Positions 52,174 to 62,723 are shown, counted from the first letter of the stretch. The stretch: DNA of 64,000 bases from Phormidesmis priestleyi BC1401 (GCF_001650195.1 NZ_LXYR01000014.1:1-64000), one strand, 5' to 3'. Numbers and translations: made by a program. The notes: generated from the sequence alone by a model not told the origin.

Positions 52174-53700
52174 ATGACCCAAACAAATCTGCCTCCCTTA
52201 ATTCAGCAAATGCTGCGATCGGAGTTTTATCCTCATCCAGTGACAGAGCCAATCGAACTGATTCAGACTCACATTTCTTATGTGTTGCTCACGGGTGAGG
52301 TGGTTTATAAACTTAAGAAGCCTGTGAACTTTGGCTTTCTAGATTTCTCGACGCTGGAGAAACGGGAGCATTTTTGTCATGAAGAGTTTCGTCTCAATCA
52401 ACGAGGAGCCGCTGAACTTTATTTGGGCGTTGAGCCAGTCACGCAGAACGGAGAAACCTTTCAGCTTGGCGGTACCGGGGAACCTGTTGAGTATGTCGTC
52501 AAGATGGTGCAGTTTCCGCAAGAGACGTTGCTGAGTGCGATGTTCGATCGCGGCGAACTCACTGAACAACACTTAGAAGATTTGGCGCGAGAACTGGCGG
52601 CGTTCCACTTAAAGGCACCGACTAGCGATTACATCCTCAGCTTTGGGGAAGCCTCGCAAATTCGTCAAGCGATCGACGAAAACTACGATCAAACGGTGGG
52701 TTATGTTGGACGATCGCAAACCCAAGTCCAATTTGATGAGACTCGCGCTTACACAGACAAGCTATTTGATCAGCAGCAAGAACTTTTTGCTAATCGAGTT
52801 CAAAATAAATGGATTCGCGAATGTCATGGCGACGTTCATCTGAGAAATATCTGCTTTTGGCACGACAAAATTTTGCTGTTCGACTGCATCGAATTCAATG
52901 AGCCGTTTCGCTTTGTCGATGTGATGTTCGATGTTGCCTACATTGTGATGGATCTCGATGCTCGCGATCGTCCTGACTTGAGCAATCTATTTCTGAATGC
53001 TTACATCGAGCAAACAGGCGACTGGGAAGGCTTACAGGTGTTGCCGCTCTACCTCAGCCGTCAGTCTTATGTCCGAGCTAAGGTGACTTCGTTCTTATTA
53101 GATGATCCGACCATTCCAGAATCGGTGAAGCAGGAAGCCAGTGAAACCGCCTCTCGCTACTATCGGTTAGCGTGGGAATACACTCGTCACAGATCGGGAC
53201 GATTGACGATGATGTCCGGGTTGTCGGGTTCTGGAAAAAGCACTGTGGCGCGTCAGTTAGCTCGCCAGACAGGGGCAATTCATCTGCGATCGGATGCCGT
53301 TCGCAAACATCTCGGTGGTGTTGCGCTAGATGCCAAAGGAGACGCTGATCTCTATACATCTGAGATGACTGAGAAGACTTACGATCATCTCCTCAATCTC
53401 GGCATCATGTTAGCGTCGCAGGGTTATTCTGTAATTTTGGATGCCAAGTACGATCGTCAAGCGCTGCGATCGCCCGTCATCGCCCAAGCCGTTGCTCATC
53501 AGATTCCTTTAGACATTCTCTATTGTGATGCGCCAATGTCGGTGTTGAACGATCGAGTGCAGCAGCGTCAAGGCGATATCTCAGATGCCACGGCTGATCT
53601 ACTCAAAACCCAACACATGGAAGCCTTTAGCAAAGCCGAAAAGCCTTATCTAAAGACGCTAGATGCCACTCAAACTTTAGAAGGACAACTACCCCAATAG
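52174..53700 (+). CDS. Fusion of aminoglycoside-phosphotransferase-like and P-loop kinase domains
   Basis: In this 508-aa protein residues ~30-330 form an APH/choline-kinase-like fold: VVYKLKKPVNFGFLDFST, then the catalytic RECHGDVHLRNICFW and metal site LFDCIEFNEPFRFVDVMFD. Residues ~345-508 are a P-loop kinase: MMSGLSGSGKSTVARQLARQ, HLRSDAVRKHLGG and VILDAKYDRQALR, similar to gluconate/zeta-type kinases. This two-domain protein is common in cyanobacteria and proteobacteria. The substrate is not known, and antibiotic resistance should not be assumed. Confidence 0.9.
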   Translation: MTQTNLPPLIQQMLRSEFYPHPVTEPIELIQTHISYVLLTGEVVYKLKKPVNFGFLDFSTLEKREHFCHEEFRLNQRGAAELYLGVEPVTQNGETFQLGGTGEPVEYVVKMVQFPQETLLSAMFDRGELTEQHLEDLARELAAFHLKAPTSDYILSFGEASQIRQAIDENYDQTVGYVGRSQTQVQFDETRAYTDKLFDQQQELFANRVQNKWIRECHGDVHLRNICFWHDKILLFDCIEFNEPFRFVDVMFDVAYIVMDLDARDRPDLSNLFLNAYIEQTGDWEGLQVLPLYLSRQSYVRAKVTSFLLDDPTIPESVKQEASETASRYYRLAWEYTRHRSGRLTMMSGLSGSGKSTVARQLARQTGAIHLRSDAVRKHLGGVALDAKGDADLYTSEMTEKTYDHLLNLGIMLASQGYSVILDAKYDRQALRSPVIAQAVAHQIPLDILYCDAPMSVLNDRVQQRQGDISDATADLLKTQHMEAFSKAEKPYLKTLDATQTLEGQLPQ

Positions 53701-53824
53701 TTCTAAATTGTTCGTCATTAAGTTTGCTTTACAGATTGGTTTCTTCTTCAAGAGTAATTCAAAAGTGACGAATGATCTACGATGAATGAGGTATCCTTTG
53801 TAGTGACTATCAAGGGTTGAGCCA

Positions 53825-54163
53825 GTGAGAAGACAACCGATCTCAAAGGGATTTTCGACAGGACTGAAGATTTGGCTGCTGTTCCTGATTGGACTATTTG
53901 GGATGGGATACCCCGCACTATTGAGTATTTCGCTGGGTGCGATCGGCGGTCTAGCGAGCAGCTTAATTGTCGGTTGGTGGCTGTCAAAAGACGAGAAAAC
54001 CGAGCCAGATAAAAAAGAACTTCCAGACGATGGGTTAGCCGAAGAAACCAAAGTCCGAAGACGGCGCAGCCAATACTCTAGCTTGAGACAGCGAAGTCAG
54101 AAACGCAAACAGCAGCACGAAAAAGCGGGGAAATGGTGGCAGCAGATGGGGCGACGATCGTAG
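53825..54163 (+). CDS. Small hypothetical membrane protein
   Basis: In this 112-aa protein with a GTG start, one or two membrane helices (about 12-55, LKIWLLFLIGLFGMGYPALL and GAIGGLASSLIVGWWL) are followed by an acidic linker (DEKTEPDKKELPDDG) and a strongly basic tail rich in R, Q and K, likely cytoplasmic. The outline is seen in several cyanobacteria. Function unknown. Confidence 0.7.
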   Translation: MRRQPISKGFSTGLKIWLLFLIGLFGMGYPALLSISLGAIGGLASSLIVGWWLSKDEKTEPDKKELPDDGLAEETKVRRRRSQYSSLRQRSQKRKQQHEKAGKWWQQMGRRS

Positions 54164-54168
54164 TCTGG

Positions 54169-54330
54169 CGTTGCTGGCTGCAGATATGCAATGCCCTCCT
54201 CACGAAGTGGGGCAAGCCCTCGCCAACCCTTCTCCCTGGGGAGAAGGGAGCCAGAACTCCTGTCCCCTCTCCCTAGGGAGAGGGCTAGGGTGAGGGTAGA
54301 ATCCGTGCTTTATAGATCGATTCAGCAACG
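54169..54330. mobile_element. MITE-like element
   Basis: CGTTGCTGGCTGCAGATATG on the left and ATTCAGCAACG on the right enclose a core nearly identical to that of 22492-22645 (CTCACGAAGTGGGGCAAGCC, then CTTCTCCCTGGG and CTCTCCCTAGGGAGAG). This is the closest pair in the window. Confidence 0.65.
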
Positions 54331-54339
54331 ATCGTAATT

Positions 54340-55428
54340 TTAACGATCGCCACACTGTCCGCGCTGACGCAGTAGATGATCACATAAGACGAGCGCCACC
54401 ATTGCTTCAACCATCGGCACTGCCCTCGGCAACACACAGGGATCATGACGACCTTTTGCGGCTAACGTCACTTCTTCTCCGTCGTTGGTGACGGTGCGCT
54501 GCTCTTTGCGAATCGTCGCCGTTGGCTTGAAGGCAACCCGAATCAGAATGTTCTCCCCATTTGAGATGCCGCCTTGAACCCCGCCCGATCGATTCGTTAC
54601 GGTGCGAATCTCGCCATTCTCATCGGTATAGAATTCGTCGTTGTGTTCGCTGCCTGTCATCACGGTGCCTGCAAAGCCAGAGCCAATCTCAAAGCCTTTC
54701 GTCGCGGGAAGAGACATCACGGCTTTAGCCAGATCCGCTTCGAGTTTGTCAAACACCGGGTCGCCTAACCCGCGTGGCACTCGTCGCGCTACACATTCCA
54801 CCACGCCTCCGATCGAGTCGCCCTGATTGCGAACGCTCTCGATCAAATCCACCATTTGCTCGGCGCATTCAGAGTCGGGACAGCGCACAATATTGCTCTC
54901 AACCGCCTCAAGCGTCACAGTGTTGGGATCGATCACGCCTTCTAGATCTTTGATGCGCTTCACATAGGCAATAATTTCAACGCCTGCGAGGTCGTGCAGA
55001 ATTTTTTTAGCGATCGCGCCTGCTGCCACCCGTCCAATGGTTTCTCGTGCAGACGATCGTCCGCCACCCTGCCAGTTGCGAATGCCATACTTCGCGTCAT
55101 AAGTTGCGTCGGCGTGAGAAGGACGATATTTCACCGCCATCTCGTCATAGTCTTGCGATCGCTGATCTTGGTTGCGAACCAGAATCGCGATCGGCGTTCC
55201 TAATGTTTTGCCCTCAAACAGCCCAGACAGAATTTCGCAGCGATCGGCTTCATTGCGAGGAGTCGTGATTTTGCTCTGCCCCGGTCTTCGTCGATCTAAC
55301 TCAAACTGAATCTCATCGACCGAAATCTCAATTTGGGGAGGGCACCCATCAATCACCACGCCTACACCGCCCCCGTGAGATTCGCCAAATGTAGAGATGC
55401 GAAACAAATGACCGAAGTTGCTGCCCAT
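54340..55428 (-). CDS. aroC: Chorismate synthase AroC
   Basis: This 362-aa FMN-dependent enzyme is the last of the shikimate pathway. [73 protein letters not shown] and [20 protein letters not shown] are all family signatures. Full length. The MITE-like repeat ends 10 bp after its stop. Confidence 0.96.
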   Translation of the reverse strand: MGSNFGHLFRISTFGESHGGGVGVVIDGCPPQIEISVDEIQFELDRRRPGQSKITTPRNEADRCEILSGLFEGKTLGTPIAILVRNQDQRSQDYDEMAVKYRPSHADATYDAKYGIRNWQGGGRSSARETIGRVAAGAIAKKILHDLAGVEIIAYVKRIKDLEGVIDPNTVTLEAVESNIVRCPDSECAEQMVDLIESVRNQGDSIGGVVECVARRVPRGLGDPVFDKLEADLAKAVMSLPATKGFEIGSGFAGTVMTGSEHNDEFYTDENGEIRTVTNRSGGVQGGISNGENILIRVAFKPTATIRKEQRTVTNDGEEVTLAAKGRHDPCVLPRAVPMVEAMVALVLCDHLLRQRGQCGDR

Positions 55429-55508
55429 GATGTTTGAAGGAATAGAAGGGTGCGATCGTACCTGAAAAAATGAATAGGGAGCCAGCGTTTGCTAACTCCC
55501 TACTTTAT

Positions 55509-55579
55509 GGGTTGCCCGGGATTCGAACCCGGGACCAGTCGGTTAAAAGCCGAATGCTCTACCACTGAGCTAGCAACCC
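55509..55579 (-). tRNA. tRNA-Lys (anticodon UUU)
   Basis: On the minus strand GGGTTGC...GCAACCC forms the 7-bp acceptor stem. The D arm GCTCAGTGGTAGAGC, anticodon loop CTTTTAA (TTT anticodon) and T arm CCGGGTTCGAATCCCGG complete a 71-nt cloverleaf. CCA is not encoded. Confidence 0.96.
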
Positions 55580-55668
55580 TTATTTGCGCGCATTGAACGT
55601 GCGTATGCAAATATAGCACGAATTCTAATAGACTTGGCAACAAATTGACGGCTTTTGGCTTAAAGCAC

Positions 55669-55947
55669 TCACTCCTCGCGCCATTGGCTCTCTGGCACTC
55701 GCCAATAAACCCCATTTTCTCGCTGCATCATCTAGCCAGCCGATCACTTCTCGTCGCAGAGTTGCGGTATCGGAGTGACTGCGTTTAATGATCTCATTCA
55801 GCGATCGTTCGGGATAGAGTTCATCGATCTCAAATTGATTCACAAGCCATCTGAGAATCACCCAGCGTTTTCTGCGACTTGCGGGAAGTTTTTTGAGCCG
55901 ATCGCCTTCAAAAAAAGGTTCTCAACACTCTCTAGTTCGACGAACAT
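55669..55947 (-). pseudogene. DUF2087 gene with two frameshifts
   Basis: An ATG at 55947 starts MFVELESVENLF, but a run of seven T (55911-55917) throws it out of frame. Adding one T restores EGDRLKKLPASRRKRWVILR, WLVNQFEIDELYPERSLNEI and HSDTATLRREVIGW. A second shift near 55730 is needed to recover the family ending MMQRENGVYWRVPESQWREE, ending TGA at 55669-55671. Both halves fit DUF2087, a helical domain seen alone or fused to regulators. The gene is disabled unless both are sequencing errors or slippage sites. Confidence 0.75.
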
Positions 55948-56015
55948 CTAATTAGAAGTGTATCAATTTAGTTAGCTTGATATGATTTTTTGATTGCCCT
56001 TTCTAAAACGTTCCT

Positions 56016-56897
56016 GTGACCAAACCAGAGAATAAAACCGCGATCGCTGCCCTCCTCGTTCTTGCCGTGCTCTGGGGCTATAACTGGGTGCAAATGAAAA
56101 TTGCGGTGCAGTATGCCTCACCCTTCGTCTTTGCTGGATTGCGAATCGTCTTAGGGGCGGCGAGTCTGTTGCTGAGTCTGGCACTGTTGCGAAAGCCGAT
56201 CGTGCCTAAAGAAATTCCGGGCACGCTGCTGACAGGATTGCTGCAAATCTCTGGAATGTATGGCTTTGCAACGTGGGCGCTAGTGAGTGGCGGAGCCGGA
56301 AAAACGGCAGTTTTGGTGTATGTGATGCCGTTTTGGGTGTTGATTTTAGCGTGGTTATTTTTGGGCGAACGGGTGAAAGGAATGCAGTGGGTGGCGATCG
56401 CGATCAGCGTCTGCGGATTGCTCTTCATTTTGGAACCCACAAATCTCAACGGCACAATTCTCAGTAAGGTGCTGGCACTGCTCTCTGGGCTGAGTTGGGC
56501 AGGCGGCGTGATTGTAGCAAAAAAACTGCGTCAAACCGTGGAATTAGATTTACTCTCGTTCACTGCTTGGCAAACAGTGTTCGGTGCAATTCCGTTAGTG
56601 TTAGCGGCTGTGTTGGTGCCTTCGACTCCGATCGTGTGGTCTACTCCATTCATCATCGCATTGATCTATGCTGTCATTCCTGGAACCGCGATCGCGACTC
56701 TGCTCTGGCTTTATGTTCTCAACTGTCTCCCCGCAGGAATCGCCGGATTAGGGCTGTTAATGAATCCTGTTGTTGGTGTATTAGCCGCTTGGGCACAACT
56801 GGGCGAACAGCCAGGATTCATGGAAGTGATTGGAATGGGATTGATTGCGATCGCGCTTCTGCTCAACACCCTGCAAGCGATGCAATCCCAGACTTAA
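56016..56897 (+). CDS. EamA/DMT-family transporter
   Basis: In this 293-aa membrane protein with ten helices in two EamA halves, the first half contains AVLWGYNWVQMKIAVQYASP and YVMPFWVLILAWLFLGERVK. The second contains LLSGLSWAGGVIVAKKL and GLLMNPVVGVLAAWAQLGEQ. Members export amino acids, nucleotides or other metabolites; the substrate is unknown. The start is GTG at 56016. Confidence 0.92.
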   Translation: MTKPENKTAIAALLVLAVLWGYNWVQMKIAVQYASPFVFAGLRIVLGAASLLLSLALLRKPIVPKEIPGTLLTGLLQISGMYGFATWALVSGGAGKTAVLVYVMPFWVLILAWLFLGERVKGMQWVAIAISVCGLLFILEPTNLNGTILSKVLALLSGLSWAGGVIVAKKLRQTVELDLLSFTAWQTVFGAIPLVLAAVLVPSTPIVWSTPFIIALIYAVIPGTAIATLLWLYVLNCLPAGIAGLGLLMNPVVGVLAAWAQLGEQPGFMEVIGMGLIAIALLLNTLQAMQSQT

Positions 56898-57100
56898 CGG
56901 CACTTTACTCAACCGTGATTCTTGGACTGTAGCCGCCTTGTGTTCTTTTGGCTGGAGTGAGTTCTGTGGCATAAACTAAATTCATAATTTTCTGGAGAGC
57001 TATACTTTCTTTAGCCTAAAGCTAGAGAGCTTTATTCTCTAGGCATAGTGTTTAATGACACTTTCCCAATGTCCTCTGACGGGTTTTAAAATAAAAGGTA

Positions 57101-58243
57101 ATGAAAAAAATTAAAGAAGTTTCAGTATTTACGAATGGAGATTCGTGCAAATTAAGCACTTGGTCGAATGTTCCATATTTTTTTACGCAGGCTTTGACCG
57201 CAAAAGGGATAAAAGTAAATAGAATCGATTTGAGTCCAGATCCATCTCTTGAAAAAAGATGGAATAAATTCATGGGTCGTGTTATGCGCAGAATATTCAA
57301 GGGAACTTCATATTGTTATTTCCGATCTTTCACTCACTTTAAGAATATTAGATCTAGGCTAAAAAAAGCATTAGATTCGTATCCTGAAGCGGACGCAAAT
57401 ATATTTTTAACCTTTAGCTTCTCATCTACAGGTTTAACTCAAAAGCCTACTATTTTGTTTTGTGACTGGACGTATGAACATTATTTTAATTATCACGCAA
57501 ATAGAAAGCCTGATTTTTTAGAGAAGCAATGTATTAAGCGCGAAAATACACAAGTAGAAGTCGCAGATTTAGTGTTGCCGCTTTTTCCAAGTATTGCAGA
57601 GCATATGCAAAAGCACTACAGAAACAAAAATATTAAGTATTTAGGGAACGTCATTAATTCAGTATATGATGTCTCAGAAACGGACATAATAAAAGAAAAG
57701 GAGAACTCATGGGATCTAATATTTGTTGGCAGATCAGCCTACAAAGAAGGTGCTTTAGCATTGATAAATGCCCTCCAGAATTTAAAAGATGATTACCCAC
57801 AATTAAAACTTCACATCATAGGAATGAATAAAGATGATTTTGCTATACCATCTAAAGATATCTATTGCTATGGTTATTTGGATAAAGGTAAAGACGAGGA
57901 TAGAAAAACTTATTACGATCTATTTAGAAGAGCAAAAATTTTCATCAATACAACGCCAAAATGGGGTGCATTTTCGGCAACAATTGAAGCAATGTATTTT
58001 TACACTCCCGTAATTGTAGCTCCATACAATGAATTCGTAAAAACGTTTGGTGGCGACATCCAATTCGGTGCTTATTGCGATCAAAACTTACCTGACGAAA
58101 TAGAGAAAAATATTAGAAGTGTCTTAAATAATTCGTCTTATAGCTCTTTTTGTCTTAATGCTCACAACTCGGTAAGAGAATATACTTGGAGTTCTTATAT
58201 TGATAAAGTGATTAAAGAAATTGAACTCATCGACAATGATTAA
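57101..58243 (+). CDS. Glycosyltransferase, GT4-like, AT-rich
   Basis: This is a 380-aa enzyme. The C-terminal GT-B half shows SWDLIFVGRSAYKEGALALI, LHIIGMNKDDF, IYCYGYLDKGKDEDR and KIFINTTPKWGAFSATIEAM, the E-rich motif binding the nucleotide sugar. The N-terminal half carries TILFCDWTYEHYFNYH as part of the acceptor domain. No signal peptide or membrane helix. The gene is clearly richer in A and T than its neighbours, with Lys/Asn/Ile-heavy codons, so it is probably horizontally acquired. No other capsule or glycan gene accompanies it. Confidence 0.87.
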   Translation: MKKIKEVSVFTNGDSCKLSTWSNVPYFFTQALTAKGIKVNRIDLSPDPSLEKRWNKFMGRVMRRIFKGTSYCYFRSFTHFKNIRSRLKKALDSYPEADANIFLTFSFSSTGLTQKPTILFCDWTYEHYFNYHANRKPDFLEKQCIKRENTQVEVADLVLPLFPSIAEHMQKHYRNKNIKYLGNVINSVYDVSETDIIKEKENSWDLIFVGRSAYKEGALALINALQNLKDDYPQLKLHIIGMNKDDFAIPSKDIYCYGYLDKGKDEDRKTYYDLFRRAKIFINTTPKWGAFSATIEAMYFYTPVIVAPYNEFVKTFGGDIQFGAYCDQNLPDEIEKNIRSVLNNSSYSSFCLNAHNSVREYTWSSYIDKVIKEIELIDND

Positions 58244-58397
58244 CAAAACCGTTTAACTCTATCAAGTGGTTTTGAACTGAATGAAAGTCGGAAAGAAAGA
58301 AGCAACTGGCGCTAATTCAATAGCTTCAGCTTCACTCCAAGATCAAGAGTAAAAACAGAAGTGATATTAGTTTTTGCGGTTGTTCTGTCATGATTAG

Positions 58398-58449
58398 CTA
58401 TTTTTGGTGCTAATTAGTCTTGATTACGGCTAATTAGCACCAAAAATAG
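58398..58449. repeat. Perfect 20-bp inverted repeat with 12-nt loop
   Basis: CTATTTTTGGTGCTAATTAG and its exact reverse complement enclose TCTTGATTACGG. It lies between the convergent glycosyltransferase and gcvP genes, directly beside a lone CGTTGCTGAA (58453-58462) like the MITE ends. It could terminate both genes or be a mobile-element remnant. Confidence 0.85.
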
Positions 58450-58481
58450 TCGCGTTGCTGAAATTTGGAATAAAACCCCTC

Positions 58482-61454
58482 TTAACTCTCGTAAGCCTCC
58501 ATCGGTAGACAAGAACAGACGAGATTCCGATCGCCATAGGCATTATCAATCCGTCCGGTAGCTGCCCAAAATTTGTTCTCTCGCGTCCAAGCAGTCGGAT
58601 AGGCGGCACGTTGGCGAGAATAGGGACGACTCCACTCATCAGCCGTTAAATCTGCGGCAGTGTGAGGGGCATTTTTGAGGAGATTATTGTCTCGATCGAC
58701 CTTCCCTTCCTCAACTTCCCGAATCTCTTCTCGAATCGCAATCATCGCATCACAAAAGCGATCGAGTTCTGCTTTCGATTCGCTCTCGGTAGGTTCGACC
58801 ATCACCGTTCCTGCCACGGGCCAAGACACGGTAGGCGGATGAAACCCGTAATCGATCAGTCGTTTGGCAATGTCATCAACTTCAACTTCGGCGGTCTTTT
58901 TAAACTGCCGCAAATCGAGAATACACTCGTGAGCCACCCAACCATTTTTGCCTTTATAAAGAACGGGGTAGTGATTTTCGAGCCGTTTTGCAATGTAGTT
59001 GGCGTTGAGAATCGCGACCTCAGTAGCTTTGGTCAAGCCAGCCCCGCCCATCAGCGCGATATACATCCAGGAGATGGGCAAAATGCTCGAACTGCCCCAC
59101 GGAGCAGCAGAGACGGCTCCGATCGCGTCCTGATTTTTAGCATGAGGAGGAATGACGGAATGACCGGGTAAGAACGGCACGAGATGAGAGGCGACTCCGA
59201 TCGGACCCATCCCCGGACCGCCGCCCCCGTGAGGAATGCAGAACGTTTTGTGCAGGTTCAGGTGACAGACATCCGCCCCAAAGTCACCCGGACGGCACAG
59301 ACCGACTTGAGCGTTGAGATTTGCCCCATCCATGTAGACTTGCCCGCCGTGGTGATGCACGATCGTACAAATCTCCTGAATGCCCTCTTCAAAAACACCG
59401 TGAGTTGATGGATACGTGACCATCAGCGCCGCTAAGTTGCTTTGATGCTTTTCGGCTTTTGACTTCAGATCAGCAATGTCGATATTGCCATCGGGGTCAC
59501 AGGCGACAGGCACGACTTTCATGCCTGCCATGACTGCACTAGCAGGGTTTGTACCGTGCGCCGATTGGGGAATTAAACAGATATTGCGATGCCCTTCGCC
59601 ACGCTGTTGGTGATATTGCCGAATCACAAGCAGCCCCGTGTACTCGCCCTGAGAGCCTGCATTTGGCTGAAGCGAGATGCCTGCAAATCCGGTGATTTCT
59701 GCCAGCCAGTCTTCTAGCTGTTGAAACAGAATTTGATAGCCCTGAGTTTGCTCGACGGGCGCAAAGGGGTGAATCTGCCCAAACTCAGCCCAGGTGACGG
59801 GTACCATTTCAGAGGTGCCGTTGAGCTTCATGGTGCAAGAGCCAAGGGGAATCATCGCCGTCGTCAACGACAAATCTTTTGACTGGAGGCGATACATATA
59901 ACGCAGCAGTTCGGTCTCGGAGTGGCAACGGGTGAAGACGGGGTGAGTGAGGTAGAGGGTGGTGCGGGAGAGGGAAGCAGGAAGGACGGAGGACGGAGCA
60001 CAGAGGACGGAGATAGAGTGACCGGAGAAGATTTCTAAGAGGTCGAGGAGATCTTGTTTTGAGGTGGTTTCGTCGATCGCCACTCCGATCGCACTGTCTC
60101 CGATTTTGCGTAAATTGATTTGATGGACGATTGCGCGGTCTAAAATTTCGGTTTGTTTATCCCCAACTTCGATTCGCAGGGTGTCGAAGAATGGCTCTAA
60201 CCCAAGCGTATAGCCGAGTTTTTGTAACTCCGCAGCTAAGGTCGCGGTCATGTTGTGAATGCGTTCTGCAATCCGTTTGAGTCCTTGAGCACCATGATAG
60301 ACGGCATACGTCCCGGCGATGATCGCTAATAGAACTTGTGCCGTACAAATGTTGCTCGTCGCTTTGTCTCGACGGATGTGTTGCTCACGAGTTTGCAAGG
60401 CGAGTCGCAGGGCAGGCTGCCCGTTGACATCTTTAGAGACTCCCACCAAACGACCGGGAATCTGACGCTTATAGACTTCTTTAGTCGCAAAGTATGCGGC
60501 GTGAGGTCCGCCATAGCCAAGTGGCACTCCAAAGCGTTGAGTGTTGCCCACTGCAATGTCTGCCCCAAACTCTCCGGGTGGTTTTAACAAGGTGAGACTG
60601 AGCAGATCAGCCGCAACGGTGACCAACGCGCCTGCGGTGTGGGCACGATCGACAAATTCTTGATAGTCATAAATCGCGCCATCGGTTGCCGGATACTGTA
60701 ATAGCGCCCCAAAGATGGGTATTTCAAACTGAAATGTGCGGTGATCGCCGACGATCACCGCAATCTCTAACGGCAGTGCCCGTGTGCGAATCACGTCGAT
60801 CGTTTGGGGGTGACACGCTTCTGACACCCAAAAGACTTTTGCGCCCGTTTTGCACAATCCGTAGCTCATTGCCATTGCCTCAGCCGCCGCCGTGCCTTCA
60901 TCTAACAGCGATGCATTGGCGATTTCTAGCCCAGTCAGGTCAATCACCATCGTCTGAAAGTTGAGCAGCGCTTCTAGACGACCCTGAGCGATTTCGGGCT
61001 GATAGGGCGTGTATTGCGTATACCAACCCGGATTTTCGAGAATGTTGCGCTGAATCACCGGAGGCGTGATGCAGTTGTGATAGCCCATGCCGATAAAGGA
61101 GCGGAAAATTTGATTCTTCTGCGCGATCGCTTTCAGGTCTGCCAATAGCTCATATTCACCCCGGCTCTCCCCTAACTTCAACGGACGCTTGATCCGAATT
61201 CCTGGCGGAACTGCGTGGTCAATCAAAGCATCCAATGAAGACAGTCCCAGTGTTTGCAGCATTTGCTGCACGTCGAGATCTCTCGGTCCGATGTGACGAT
61301 CGAGGAAGCGATCGGGATGATCAAACGAGTCAGTCGTCGAACCGTTGCGAGAAGAATCAGATCCAGTGGCGAAATCGCGTTCAGACTCGGTTGTCTCATG
61401 CTCGTCGTGACTCAGTTCAGCCGTTGATTGCGCTTGAGTAATAAGCTCTGACAT
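58482..61454 (-). CDS. gcvP: Glycine dehydrogenase (decarboxylating), P-protein GcvP
   Basis: This 990-aa PLP enzyme of the glycine cleavage system decarboxylates glycine and passes the aminomethyl group to Gcv[21 protein letters not shown] opens the N-terminal half. [20 protein letters not shown] and [20 protein letters not shown] (PLP lysine) mark the C-terminal half. ATG 61454 ([10 protein letters not shown]) is preferred to a TTG 16 codons upstream. The stretch around residue 500 ([12 protein letters not shown]) is encoded by a GGACGGAG-type simple repeat and is probably a local expansion. It follows gcvH by 114 bp; gcvT is absent here. Confidence 0.96.
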   Translation of the reverse strand: MSELITQAQSTAELSHDEHETTESERDFATGSDSSRNGSTTDSFDHPDRFLDRHIGPRDLDVQQMLQTLGLSSLDALIDHAVPPGIRIKRPLKLGESRGEYELLADLKAIAQKNQIFRSFIGMGYHNCITPPVIQRNILENPGWYTQYTPYQPEIAQGRLEALLNFQTMVIDLTGLEIANASLLDEGTAAAEAMAMSYGLCKTGAKVFWVSEACHPQTIDVIRTRALPLEIAVIVGDHRTFQFEIPIFGALLQYPATDGAIYDYQEFVDRAHTAGALVTVAADLLSLTLLKPPGEFGADIAVGNTQRFGVPLGYGGPHAAYFATKEVYKRQIPGRLVGVSKDVNGQPALRLALQTREQHIRRDKATSNICTAQVLLAIIAGTYAVYHGAQGLKRIAERIHNMTATLAAELQKLGYTLGLEPFFDTLRIEVGDKQTEILDRAIVHQINLRKIGDSAIGVAIDETTSKQDLLDLLEIFSGHSISVLCAPSSVLPASLSRTTLYLTHPVFTRCHSETELLRYMYRLQSKDLSLTTAMIPLGSCTMKLNGTSEMVPVTWAEFGQIHPFAPVEQTQGYQILFQQLEDWLAEITGFAGISLQPNAGSQGEYTGLLVIRQYHQQRGEGHRNICLIPQSAHGTNPASAVMAGMKVVPVACDPDGNIDIADLKSKAEKHQSNLAALMVTYPSTHGVFEEGIQEICTIVHHHGGQVYMDGANLNAQVGLCRPGDFGADVCHLNLHKTFCIPHGGGGPGMGPIGVASHLVPFLPGHSVIPPHAKNQDAIGAVSAAPWGSSSILPISWMYIALMGGAGLTKATEVAILNANYIAKRLENHYPVLYKGKNGWVAHECILDLRQFKKTAEVEVDDIAKRLIDYGFHPPTVSWPVAGTVMVEPTESESKAELDRFCDAMIAIREEIREVEEGKVDRDNNLLKNAPHTAADLTADEWSRPYSRQRAAYPTAWTRENKFWAATGRIDNAYGDRNLVCSCLPMEAYES

Positions 61455-61568
61455 AGGGGAGTTTTTAGAGGGAGTAAGCTGCCTGTAAATATTCTGCAAC
61501 AATTAACCCGATCGCAGCGCGACTGAGCGTAAAAGAACGATGAAGTTGGGCAACAAACTCGAAATTCT

Positions 61569-61952
61569 CTAATCGCCTTCTACCTGTTCGCGATATTCAG
61601 CCGCCGTGAGCGCGTCATCCAGGTCGTCAAAATCATTCACCCTGACTTTGAGCAACCAGCCTTCAAGGTAAGGATCGTCTGCCAGTTGTTCGGGTGCGTC
61701 AACCATTGCAGCATTGCTCTCAATCACGGTGCCCGTCACCGGAGACTTCAAATCCTCCACCGCTTTAACTGATTCGATCGTGCCAAAGCTTTCTCCTTTT
61801 TCGACCGCAGTGCCCACATCAGGCAACTCTAAAAATACAACGTCGCCGAGTTGGTCGATCGCAAAGGCACTGATGCCCACGGTGGCAATTTCGCCTTCAA
61901 GCCGCACATATTCGTGAGTGTCGAGATACTTTAGGTCTTCGGGATATTCCAT
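61569..61952 (-). CDS. gcvH: Glycine cleavage system H protein
   Basis: In this 127-aa lipoyl carrier protein the lipoylated lysine lies in [40 protein letters not shown] and [13 protein letters not shown] are also conserved. It shuttles the aminomethyl group between GcvP, GcvT and the lipoamide dehydrogenase, and is a LipB substrate (lipB at 2909-3583). First gene of a gcvH-gcvP unit. Confidence 0.95.
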   Translation of the reverse strand: MEYPEDLKYLDTHEYVRLEGEIATVGISAFAIDQLGDVVFLELPDVGTAVEKGESFGTIESVKAVEDLKSPVTGTVIESNAAMVDAPEQLADDPYLEGWLLKVRVNDFDDLDDALTAAEYREQVEGD

Positions 61953-62016
61953 TGCTGTGTAATTTTGGGTCGATCGCTAAGTTCACTCTGCCTCAGAAAT
62001 CTTACAAGAAAACAGA

Positions 62017-62041
62017 AAGGGTAGACGCTTTGCCTACCCTT
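62017..62041 (-). terminator. Terminator after the RRM protein gene
   Basis: AAGGGTAG (62017-62024) and CTACCCTT (62034-62041) form a perfect 8-bp stem. On the minus strand it lies 26 bp after the RRM gene stop and is followed by TTCTGTTTTC. Confidence 0.75.
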
Positions 62042-62066
62042 CGCAAATTGCAGTGTGTGTCAGGGC

Positions 62067-62369
62067 TTAATAACGGCGAGAAGACCGATTGTCGTTTGAC
62101 CAGTTGCCGCCCGAAGACCCTCTCTCTTCACGGGGTCTAGCCTTATTGACCTTCAGGTCGCGACCCATCCATGCGGCACCGTCAAGGGCTTCGATCGCGG
62201 CTGTTTCTTCTGCCTCGGTTCCCATTTCAACAAAGGCAAACCCACGCATCCGACCTGTTTCTCGATCAGTCGGGAGTTGCACTCGCTTCACCGTTCCGTG
62301 TGCAGCAAATGCTTGATTTAAATCATCTTCTTTTACGTCGTAAGACAGATTGCCAACGTAGAGTGACAT
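62067..62369 (-). CDS. RNA-binding protein with one RRM domain (Rbp family)
   Basis: In this 100-aa protein RNP2 (LYVGNLS) and RNP1 (RGFAFVEM) are intact within an 80-residue RRM, followed by a short Gly/Ser/Asn/Arg-rich tail (SSGGNWSNDNRSSRRY). This is the cyanobacterial Rbp type, several of which are cold-induced and some of which guide photosystem mRNAs to thylakoids. The upstream 62370-62723 (354 bp) has no gene and likely carries both its leader and the bvdR promoter. Confidence 0.94.
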   Translation of the reverse strand: MSLYVGNLSYDVKEDDLNQAFAAHGTVKRVQLPTDRETGRMRGFAFVEMGTEAEETAAIEALDGAAWMGRDLKVNKARPREERGSSGGNWSNDNRSSRRY

Positions 62370-62723
62370 AGAGTTTCTCCAGAATCAAAGAGTGTGGGGA
62401 GCTACATTCGGAGAAACGTCTATTCAACGAATTCACGACCGAAAATAAACCTTGTTACTAACGCTAGCACAGGACAAGGATCTTGACGATGACGGGATAA
62501 TTCGAGCCAATAAATCCAGCCATCAATCCTAGTTTCAACCTTGTGTAACGTTGAGTAAATAACTGAATAGACGAGCAGACTTCCTATTTGAGTTAAGACA
62601 TTTTGTGCGATCGTTCCTGCTAGCAAATCATCGCTTTAAAGTTTTCTTGAATGCGGTGCTATGGACAGAGTGGAGTGATTAATTTAGGGTAGATTGATCA
62701 ATGGCTCTTATTCTCCAAGCGCA

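Noticed and set aside
52174-53700. Aminoglycoside resistance gene
   Set aside because: The APH-like fold fused to a P-loop kinase is a general cyanobacterial family; nothing points to antibiotics.
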